DNA of 64,000 nt. Origin: Paramacrobiotus metropolitanus (lineage: Eukaryota; Tardigrada; Eutardigrada; Parachela; Macrobiotidae). The notes beneath the pieces were generated by a model, which was not told where the DNA came from, made no database searches, and saw only the letters and a program-made list of their open reading frames with translations. Shown in pieces: positions 54,046 to 64,000 of this stretch (positions within the stretch are counted from its first letter, which is position 1; the number at the start of each line of letters is the position of its first letter). The position numbers and the translations under genes are program-made. The stretch covers positions 434,001 to 498,000 of the forward strand of contig NW_026570292.1 of the NCBI RefSeq assembly GCF_019649055.1, written 5' to 3'.

Positions 54046-55983
54046 GATAAATGCATGGTGCAGACGCGGCGAGATTCCTTTGATATGGATTAAACTGACG
54101 ATGAACACGATATTGTCATAACGCTAAACAACAACGGAAGTCAGCGGATGATGAGGTTAAACAAGTGCCGGTTTGCGGATCGAGACGGGATGATACACAT
54201 CTGAGAAACTTGGTAATGATTGCCCGAAGTATTGATTACATTACAAATATTGCACTGTGCTTTTGCTCCCAACGTACGAATACGATATCGATAAAATGCA
54301 TACATATTATGTGTACTACGATACGATAGTTTTCCACCAGGCGCGGTTAACATTTGCTGGTGCATCCAGCGGAAAATTATACGAGCTTATGGATTGCATG
54401 ACGTCAGTTCTGCTAATGCCGTTATTTTTCTGCTCAATAATCGCATGCAAATATTGCATAAGTGCTTACCTTTACTTTGTACAGTTGTGTTTCTCTTTTT
54501 TGTAGCTAGCTAATTGGCACAATTGGACGATAAAAAGTACAGTAAGAACTACTGAAAGCTGCATTGCCTTTCAGAAATGTACATGATTTAAACTCATAAA
54601 TTAACTCAATCAATCAATAAAATGTAAATGTAATTTGGAATACATACGCAAATAAAGCAACCAAATCGTTCGTATCGATTCTTAGCCTGCAAAAATGTTA
54701 AAGGCCTCATCACATAACTATGGCGAACATATGTAAATATCGACTGGCTCGCGTTTTCGGCGTTAACTGTACATTAAAAAGCAGAAAAAAATGTCAGCAA
54801 AACGTTGAGTTTTGCGTTCTGCACCTACCAGTAGAACGTCGTTCCATAAATTTTGCTAGCACATCTCATTTTCGGAAATCGACGTGATCAGCCTTTACAT
54901 CAACAGCTGCAGATACGTTCAGTGTTCCATATCCACATCTACATTACTGTAACATAAACATTCGACGTAAGGGTAACTAACATAAGGAAATAAATCCAAA
55001 ACATTAATCTTTGAGCTGAATCGACGAAGTGCGTTGTTTGGAAGTGACGAAAACGTGCCAATCGGCGCCTAACATGTGTTCGCTGTTGGAAAGCTGGCTC
55101 CTGGTTTGCGTAGTGCCTTTATCTGACAGTTATCCGCTAAATACTTAAATATTCAATACCCATATCGGTACGCAGGGCATCTTCTTAATATCGGTACGCA
55201 GGGCAGCCTTTTAAGTGTTGTTGAAAGTTTTTCAATTTATGGTTAGGATCGTGCGTTTTTAGTACATGTTATTTCAATTTTGGATCGTGCGCCACTGGCT
55301 AGCAGCAGCGCGACCTCGATACTGCGTTTTAACTGAATTGGGTAACATTACAATTGCGCAGATAACAACGGTACACTACCATCAGTCGGCTATAAAACCA
55401 ACCCACAATTTTTAAGTTTAGACAGTGCGAACATGTGAATTTGTTTGAATTACTAAATTACTATTACAAGATTAGCGCTGTAGAAATCTGCTGTAAATCT
55501 TTCCACGCCATGTTTGGCATCGTTAGCACACAACTGGCCAACTCAGATCAGGCTGTACAAACGGAAGTACAAAAACCGACGGACCCCATGTGCGTGAAAA
55601 ACTCAGAAATGGAAAACGTCACGTAAAACATGACTGTGGATAAAATGTCATACGGCTAATTTTATTTTGAAACTCATAAATACATAAAATAATCGTCCAA
55701 GATAAAAAATTTGCAAGGTGCAACGAGCCAAAACAGCTGGCTTGCTTAATTACAAAAAAAACATTACCTAACTCTGTAGTGAATCTCGAAACTCATAATA
55801 CAAAATTCGAAAGACCGCTGTGTAAAACGTTTTGTGTCGCAGCATCCCGAAGCGCCGTCCTTTACTTCCCTCACTTTCAAGGTTAAGGAGAGTCCAGATT
55901 CAGTTGACCAGTTAGACACTGCCCTATCGAACACAACTCAGTTAAAAATCAAGCAGCACCCTGCAGTGCTGCACGCATTTCAC
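54046..55983. other. Spacer between cyclase C start and Kelch C end
   Basis: Apart from a cyclase relic (55050-55335) no gene is supported. A small frame at 55435-55626 has no recognisable feature. About 55855-55950 is the conserved Kelch-family 3' flank. Confidence 0.45.
55050..55335 (+). pseudogene. Relic of guanylate cyclase domain exons
   Basis: 55089-55160 aligns with cyclase B near 20236-20310 (shared GGAAAGCTGGCTC and TTTGCGTAGTGCCTTTATCT), and 55308-55330 aligns with its next exon (CAGCGCGACCTCGATACTGCGT at 20471). Stops and indels make it non-coding. It lies on the + strand, opposite to the flanking genes, and closest in sequence to cyclase B rather than to its neighbours C and D. 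Confidence 0.7.
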
Positions 55984-58738
55984 TCATTCAAGTAAAATGC
56001 GCTCCCTGTTTCTGCAAGATTTGGAATAATGATTTCTGCTAGATTGTTTACCCTTTTTTATAGTCATTACCGCACAGCCGAAGGCTGTTTTGGCCTCTGA
56101 AAATCGACAGGGATGCGGGTTCCATACATCGGCATCTTCGTCGTACACCTCGATATCCGAATCGGTATCTTCAGAACAGCCACCCAGAACGTAAATCTTG
56201 CCATCCACGTACGCATATCCAGCTGCGCAATGCTCGTTGATCGTATCACCTGCACGTACATAATGAAAGACGCGTCTTCATACCAATCGAAACACAAAGT
56301 ATGTACATATAAAAATAGTCAAACTGTTACCAACAAAAACAACAGACAATCAGCCACAATTAATCAACTTACGCTTTTTCAACCACTGACCACTCGTCGG
56401 ATCGTACGCTTCGACGCAACGCAAAGCCTCGCCGGAATTTTCGCCACCTAAGATGACACAATCAGTGGGTAATTTACACAATCTATGTCAACGTTAACAT
56501 GTACTCGTAAGTACCATCCTCTTCCTACCAATAACGTAAATGTAGCCATTGGGACCCACACAGGCGCTACAAAAGCTTCGCGCAGTTGGCATATCCGCTA
56601 GTTTACTCCACGCATCCGTTTCTGGATTGTAACAGAAGGTGGAATTAACAGGATGATCTGCTTCTGGTTCTGAGCATCCTCCAAACGTGTACACCCGGTC
56701 CCGGGAAGCGACCATGGCAAAGCCAACCAACGGAAGCGGTAGACCAGCCGCAGACTGCCAGACATCTTTATCTGCATTATAAAATTCCATGGTAGCTTCA
56801 TCGGTGCAGCCACCGGCCACGTAAATACGGCCATTAAGAGCGGCTACACCTCCAAAAGCTCGACCGACTTGCATGGGTGCCAGATCAGTACACTCGTTCA
56901 CTAACAAATCCAGCTGACAAACTCGCTTTAAGCAATCCGAAGCTTTTGCTTCCACTCCACCACAAATAATAAGCGAGTTGTCTTCCGCAGTCACCAAGCC
57001 ACATCCAGCTACAGGTTGCGGACGTTTTGATCTTTCGAGAAGCCAAACACCCGAGATTGATGGACTGAAAATTTGCACTGCATCCAGTATGTTCTCGTCA
57101 TGATCCAAGCCACCAACACATACTATCACCTTCGGAGAACCTTATAAATTGAAAGCAACAATATAACCAGAAGCATTATTACTAATGCAAATGCAAGTTC
57201 ATCGTAATACACACGAGTGGCACGAGACAAACTGCAGAGTGCATCGTTACTCAATGAAAGCTACATTTTTCATACGGCACAATACTTTATTTAAACAGCA
57301 GTGACTTATCTTGCTGTAGTTCACTTAACTGGACACAAACAAAATAAATAACATCCGCTCACCGTATGATTCCCGTGGCCGACATCGAGAGGGTATTGCT
57401 TCACTTCTTCGACCAGGAAGTTGCTCGATAATGTTGGACTGGCATGAACCATTCAATGCGGTAGAGCTAATAAGCCCATTGAAAAGAGCCAAAAAATAAT
57501 CTTCGAGTCGCTTCGGCGAAAGAAAGGGCACACGGATGTACTGCAAAACATCCGATAGCTGTGCGTGACGTCCAGTGTGGTCGTAATCAAACCAGCGTTT
57601 CACAGCCTCAAACACTTCATCCTCGCTTTCAACGCGCAAATCGTCAGAAGCAGCCAGCTCCATGATCTAAAAATGCATAAAATGCCATAAATCAAGAACA
57701 CAGCGTGGTATTGCCATCGTTCAACTGAACTCACAAACAACTATTAACAATCAAGTACAGTAGCACTGCCGTGTGAAGTGTGAACCACTTCTCGAAAACG
57801 AACAGCAATAAAAGCCACAAACACAATAACAAACAAGAACACAACGAACAAAAACATTACCTACAAACCAAACGAGTAGCGAAAGGAATTTTAAAAAAGG
57901 CAAAATTCATTTAATGCCGCAAACCGTCATGATATTGTTCATTGTTTGGTCTTCTGTTAGTATAATCCGTATATTAAACTGCACATCCAACATCACAAAT
58001 TTCTGAATGTCTGCTTACCGTTTCTGCATCGACGAGCAAGAATTCAGTGCTTTGAGCAATTTTCACAAAATGACGCAAGATTAAACTTCTGGTCTTCTCA
58101 GCTAGACGCGCATTATTATGCATCTTGGCCAACGAAGAAACCTGCAGATAACTGGACACATCCATGTGCTTTTCCAAGAAATCCCAGCACAGCGTAGCGA
58201 CGTGAGGGAAATCCAAAAATATCGCCGCAGCGAGCAGTGGCTGAATACTGTCGTGGTCAATGAGAACTGGCAAAGCGTACGCATAATCCACCAACCTTAG
58301 AATACAAACGAAACAAAATTTGTCAGACAATATACAAATATCACAAATATTCATGACGGGAAAATCCAGGCGCAGCTTTACAGGAAGTCAACTGGTGCAA
58401 CACAAACTCAACATGAACCTCGGATGAAAATTAATACTGAGCACCTACTTGCGCAGTGTGTTACTCGGAATATTGTGCAGCTGGATCTCTTTTTCAGAAG
58501 ACTCCTTCCAGTCCGATGCAAACATGGTACGAAAGTAGCTACTTTGGGCGCTGAGCACCAGGCGATGACAGGGGATCCCGGCGGCTGACTCTTCCGCGCC
58601 TTTCAGCACCACGTCGCAGAAAACTCCACTGCTCTTCATCTCCTGCAGTCCGACAGCGAGTCGGCCAGTCATGGCGCCCTCCACAGAGGAACGAACACTG
58701 GCCGATTCTCCACAGGGTTGGGTTTGTCCCGATGACAT
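55984..58738 (-). CDS. BTB-BACK-Kelch protein, copy C
   Basis: Exons on the - strand: 58449-58738 (BTB, ATG at 58738), 58019-58295, 57363-57666 (BACK), 56529-57140 (Kelch repeats), 56373-56447, and 55984-56249 with the stop. The exon lengths 290, 277, 304 and 75 match copy B; all splice sites are GT-AG. Six-bladed Kelch pattern (repeated GG with downstream Y and W). Predicted cullin-3 adaptor. Its BACK exon is intact where copy A is shifted. It is paired head-to-tail with cyclase D, mirroring the Kelch B + cyclase C pair. The paralogues differ most in the Kelch segment, which would alter substrate choice. Confidence 0.88.
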
Positions 58739-59751
58739 GGCCAAGTTAAACTGAGAAGGGTACCACTACCGATCGAAGTAAAGGAGCAAACCTGCGTCGG
58801 ATGGCACCTGTTGAAGCTAGCTAGGTAGCACTTTGGTTGAAACAGTGACCAGTGTCGCCAATACGCAGGTAGCTCACAATCAAGTTTCTAAGCGGTATGA
58901 AGTATGAACTTGAAAGATATCAGTTTTAGAGACCAGTACGAGAAAGGGCAGTTTGACTGTCTAAAAAACTACAACATGGAAAGGAATCGCTGATTAATTG
59001 GCAATCCCACATTCTGACGGATAAGTCGATCATAAAAATTAATATACTAGTATGGGAAGTTGGGAACCGACACGACTGTGTATATGTGCACCGTGCAGTG
59101 GCGTCACTGGCGTGCAGCTTGCGGATTAAGTACGAGTACGTACGTACTGTAGCCGTACAAATGAGATCTGCAGTGTAAATGTGCAGCATCTCATTGGTGC
59201 CGGAAGCAGAACCGGAACTGAATGTTTAAAGAAACACTGTGCTTGTACGAATTGTCCAGTTGGATTTTTTAGACTTATGAGAATTGAAAAGATGTCTGAA
59301 ATTTGAATTTCTAAAATCATTTTCCCCCATTGACTTACAGCTGTTTAGAAATGCTAAGCATTAGATGACCCAGGCGGTCCAATCACAAAGAACATGTGAT
59401 CACTGGAAATTACTGCATAAACTGAGGTTACGTACAACTGGTACAAGTACGTGCAGGATCACAACGGAGATAATTATAGGTAAACGAGTAGGGCATTATC
59501 ATCACCAAACATAAACTGCGTTGAACGTATTTTTAATTTAGTGATTGCTTTGTTGAGTAGTCAAGCCTTTTAAAACGCGCTCTTAACAAAAGAACATTAA
59601 CAAGGTCTCTTAACAAGGTCTGCATTTCAAACCGCAAAATTAATTATTACGAACTATGACATGTTCAATGATTGGCAAACCCCGCAATCGTAAGCAGAGC
59701 ATCATTGCATTTGCGAAAACTCCAGTAGTACGCTGTGAGATTGTCGTTCGG
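58739..59751. other. Spacer between Kelch C and cyclase D end
   Basis: No gene supported. It holds the Kelch C promoter side and a block near 59455 (GTGCAGGATCACAACGG) shared with the spacer after cyclase C. Confidence 0.45.
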
Positions 59752-62700
59752 TCACTGTAAAGATTTCAATGGCTCCAGCCAAAACGTCTGCATTTCGCCC
59801 TTGCTCTGCAAAAGAATCATTATTTTTGTCTAGCCAAAGCACCGGAAAGTAATAGCGCAACCTTTATGGAAAGAGTTCCACGTAGTACAAAACGAAGATT
59901 GTCTCTGTGGAAAGCGAGGCGTTCTACGGAGTGGCTCACGTGAACCTTGCCAGCTAACCATAAGGAAAGGAACATTAAAAATTATCATTTTGGGTATTCT
60001 TCAAGCGCTTAATTGATTAGGTTTCCAAACAGTTCCTAAGTGAGTGTATTTGTAATAAACTGGCAGCTGTTCCAGACAGATCAGATTATAAATATGTAAT
60101 GTATTTTCTAATTTATGTACAATCACAAAAGTATGCAAGTTGCAGTTACATTTCATTCGCATAAAGAATTCACAATGCGTACCTTCGCCATGAGTTTCCA
60201 TTCGACTGGCTGTGTTAACAGTGTCACCGAACCTACCCAATCAAAATACTTCATCAAATTGCCAGGCCATTCAGCAATTACACACGTACAGGCAGTATCG
60301 AGGCATTTTTCGGCCGATCACTCCAGCGACAACCGGTCCTGTCGCGAAATAAGTACCCTGTTATGAAGACAGCCGAACGCTGACTGTGTAAAAAATTGAC
60401 ATCTTTACCGGAATTAATGCCGACCCGAGCACTAAGCTCCTCGGCAGCTAGGCAGCTTCTTGCCGAAGTTAACAATTGCAACGACAACAAGCACAGCTCA
60501 GCTGCGTGGTCCGTCCCATTTGGTGTCGGAACTCCGCTTGCCACCTTTGAAAGCAAATGATTACGGGCATGACCTTTCGGTTGATCCGTATGTAGTGTCC
60601 TTACCATATACGAATCATTGATAGTTTCCACTTTATACGTGTCGTACAATCCGAATATCCTGTCGAACTCCGAATACACGCTGTTCAGCAGCGATACAAT
60701 ATCCCAGGGCGAATACGTGGACAACAAATGAGAAAATCCGGGGATATCGCTGAACAGTACAGATGCGCTGTCGAACTTTTCCGGCAAGATTTCTTGCTTA
60801 AGGCGCAGCTTATGGACAACCGACCTAAACAACCGCTACTGAGTGCAAGTATTTTTCATTTTCTGAATTTCTTGTTACTTTGGTAGCATTTCTGCCAAAA
60901 GCGCATCAACATTATCCCGTTCTTCCACCAGGCTTCTCGTCTTTTCTCTAACGATGAATTCTAGCTGCCGACTTTGTTCGTCCATCCGCCAGAGAACGTA
61001 GTCAACAATGTTTCGCGGTAAGCGCAACTGACCAAAGAGTTTCTGCAGCTGCATCGTAGTGGGACGCAGTGCTGCATCAGTCTGGAGACACTGTTCCGTT
61101 AATTGCCGCCATTTCTGTTGTGTTAATGACTTTCCTGTGGCTTCCGTATCTGTAACGTCCATTTCTGCGTAGTAAACAACTGAATGCCGGTTCACAAAGG
61201 TAGTCATCGCGTTTGGTTACGCAATCAAATATTATAAAACTCACTTTTATTTCCGTTAAGCATTTGGCTAATTACTCCAAATTTCCGCACATCGTCAGCA
61301 CGAAAATAGATCACTTTGTCGTGAAGGGCGGGGAACTGTTGGGCTGTTAGTGATTTTCCCAAACATTCCATTAAATGAAAGCACCCCGTTTTGGCAATTT
61401 TCAGTCTATAGCGATGGTTGATAAAGCATGCCTCCGGAGAAAGAGTTCCAAGAAACTGCAGGGTGGAGGAATGGATGTACGATAAACCCTGTCACCAACA
61501 ATGCTTTTACTGTACACATTTTTCGTGACAAACAACTGAACGGTTGCCGTTGTAAACATCCACGATAGTGTACCTGTAAAAGATCCCACAGCAAAGCCAA
61601 TCGAATAGTGTCATCCCGAAGCACGGAACGCGCCTGCAGAACGTCGCTAATGTTGCCGCGTTCATCGAATTCCCACACTAACCAACACGAGTCTTTGATG
61701 AAACTGATGCCGTGGAACGATCCGATATTTGGATGTGATAGTTTTAATACCTGTCCAAAGAAACTGACGTTGTACCAAAGGTCACGCGCAGCATGATGAA
61801 CGCAGCATTGATCCAGGAGGTCAGAAGCACAGTTAACAGTGTTGCATTTTGACAATAGTTCACATAAGCTCAAATTTTTACGTACATCTAATACGATTGC
61901 TCGAGACTTTGCGCTGCGTACAATGGCTGATTTGGGTATATTCTGTCCAAGACGAACTGTGAACGAAGCATTTTGCAATGCTGATGAAACATTTGGGTCC
62001 TCCAGCAATACAGCGGAAAACATTTTGTCATTCGCCCTCTTTCTGTTAAAAAAGAGATATGCTTTACTGGATTTTCCGGGAACAGCTTTGCAATGCGCTT
62101 ATATAAATTCTACTACAACTTCTATACATTATGGCTTGATAATGTTAGTTAAAATGTTAGTTAGAAATACGGTAGCAGATGTTGTAACGCACCTTATACA
62201 ATAGCCTGTAACAAAGGTCACGCACAGCATGACCGCAACCACTACCACCGGTGCAATAATTTCTGCAAGACTCATGGCATAGAACTTCTGGCTGGTCACA
62301 CTTGAATGGCTACAATTTTGCGCGACATACCGATTTTCTTGCTGTCACAGCCGTGCTTATCAAACCCACAGCGTGGTACATCCGGTGGATAGGGACGTCC
62401 ACCGAACCAGGCCCATAGCACGGGTTTTATAATGGAAAGGGAATTATTGTCATAGCTACACCAGGCCGCAATCTACAATAATCAGCATAAACAGAAACGC
62501 ATAGCAGTCATCTGCATTCTGTGCTTCTTGCCCAGCTTTGTTCAGATTTGTATGCACATACTTCAAATTTTCCACTGCTGACATTTAGGCGGACTATGGG
62601 TGTCGGTACATCATTCAATCCGTTGGGGTAGAATTTGACCTCCCTAGACGGAAGGTTGTAGGTATGGTTGAGCAAATCGATGATCACATCCGAAGGAGTT

Positions 62701-64000
62701 AGATAATCCAGCACGTGGCGAAGGCGTTGTAACCCCTTTAAAACAAAGTTTTATCAGCCCATGCAATGTTACCTGACTATATTAGCTTCCGTTTTCGATT
62801 ACCTGCAGAAAGACGGATATAACTTCGAAGAACATGACGGACGTTTGGTCTCTCTATAAAATGCCCATTTTGGAATTTTAGATTTGCGAGTACCACGTGT
62901 GACTTGACTAACTTGGCCATTCGGTGGGATCGTTCTGTTCAGCAAAACTTCCGACATTTCCGCTGACCGGTTTGTGAAGTTCTGCATGTTGTCCCAGTCA
63001 ATTCCCAAATCAGAAATTATAATGGTGCACTGAAATCCTTGCAGAGCCTTCTGTATAAACAGAGTTTGTGTTTATTGTAACACAAATAAATTAACATGTT
63101 ATTGTAATAACGAGCAGATTGTCTTACACGGTCGTCTGCCTCGCTGTCATAGCTGTCATTCTGGAACGCTTTCCAGTCAAGTGGATCCGGCGTAAGATAA
63201 CTCGGTTGCCGGTAAGCTGCTATGAATACCTACCCGAGTAGTCGTAGTGAGCGAATAATTTACTTCCCCAAGTAAAACCGTTCTCCAAGCTTCGCAAAAC
63301 TGCCCGTAGTGTAGATAAGGAAAACTTACAAAATCACCGTTAGTCATGTTCAGGTCGAATGCGGTAATCTATCAAGAACGGCCAAAATTAAACGTTCGCG
63401 ATTTTATCCCCCATTAAATTGTTAATTAATACATACCAGTATCTTGCGTAGTAGTTTTGGCAGCACCATGACATATATGACTAGAACAAAATCGTTAGCG
63501 TTAATGGAGTGATCAGCTTCGTACGTTGTAGTTCAATTTCTGTATGAAACTGTTGCACTTACTGCGCACATGCTGTCGCATGCTCTTCAAGATTGCCGTG
63601 GTATTCTCCTCGATATTGCGCGTCGTCAGTTTCGGGCGATAAGCATTTCCGGCTATAAATTGGTTATCCCAGAAAAACTGAAGACCCTCTACACAGTCCC
63701 ATCTGTACATGTCATCATCTTCGCCGCACAGGATCCCGAAAACTGTCCAGTTGTATAAAGTCATAACGGCTTTCAGTGATCCAAACATGTTAGAACTGGG
63801 CGTTGGATATATGTTTAGTGTTGTTGGGTAATAAGTGGTATTGGACAGGCTAGTAACAGATGTGGCGGACAGAAACAAAAGGTCAGCCGCTATATAATTG
63901 AAAGTTTATCATTTGATTTTGCTTGGTAAACATAACAGATCTGTTGTGAAGCACCAGTGATTTTGGCTTATAAGCGACGGAAGTACTGCACGATGAACAA
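59752..64000 (-). CDS. Receptor guanylate cyclase D (5' end outside the window)
   Basis: The closest sister of the split cyclase C and the best guide to its original structure. Visible on the - strand: ligand-domain exons (about 63878-63550, 63.2-63.0 kb, 62.74-62.35 kb), the membrane exon near 62265-62200 (APVVVVAVMLCVTFVTGY), a juxtamembrane exon ending about 61880, and kinase-homology exons (61750-61590 and 61490-61240, KLSHPNIGSFHGISF). The dimerisation linker follows (about 61160-60890), then the cyclase domain (60832 downwards) and a last exon ending at 59752. Active-site signatures are kept: FSDI, ETINDSYMV, PRYC, FGDTVNTASRME. It is likely a working particulate guanylate cyclase making cGMP on ligand binding. 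The first exon (signal peptide) lies beyond 64000. Confidence 0.85.

Overview
The window is nuclear DNA of an invertebrate animal. Genes are multi-exon with short GT-AG introns. The host genes belong to two metazoan families: BTB-BACK-Kelch proteins and single-pass receptor guanylate cyclases. Expansion of receptor cyclases would fit a tardigrade or a similar small invertebrate, but the sequence alone does not fix the phylum.

Host layout. The left block reads on the + strand: Kelch gene A (204-7983), cyclase A (8900 to about 14.2 kb) and cyclase B (15770-20794). The right block reads on the - strand: Kelch gene B (21883-25022), cyclase C (26454-54045, split), Kelch gene C (55984-58738) and cyclase D (59752 to beyond the window end). 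This looks like tandem copies of a Kelch + cyclase pair plus one inversion. Kelch A has a frameshift. Cyclases A and B have lost metal-binding residues of the cyclase site, while C and D keep them. A relic of a further cyclase lies at 55.05-55.34 kb.

Mobile DNA in Kelch gene A. Intron 1 holds a gag-only LTR retrotransposon (525-3873; 169-bp LTRs, target duplication ACAGT). Its gag is itself split by a Mutator-like non-autonomous element (1324-3360, 9-bp target duplication). Intron 2 holds a TA-flanked inverted-repeat element (4589-6030) that carries a decayed C-terminal piece of a LINE-type reverse transcriptase protein.

Central element. A complete 22,555-bp Polinton/Maverick (adintovirus-like) element lies at 29240-51794, with about 110-bp terminal inverted repeats and the 6-bp duplication CACAAC. 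It is inserted in a coding exon of cyclase C, just before the exon encoding the membrane segment. It encodes the packaging ATPase, integrase with chromodomain, penton-like and major capsid proteins, adenain-like protease, two small basic/hydrophobic virion-type proteins and a spliced protein-primed DNA polymerase B. It also carries an unusual accessory set: a TATA-binding-protein homologue, a tandem PC4-like ssDNA-binding protein, an ANP32-like leucine-rich-repeat protein with an acidic tail, a two-BIR + RING IAP, a second single-BIR protein and a RING-H2 protein with a Pro/Ala/Gly repeat tail. Four gene-free spacers carry TATA boxes and repeated GTTAC/GTAAC words. Together these suggest an element with its own promoter-recognition and death-suppression functions. 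That is the most novel part of the window.
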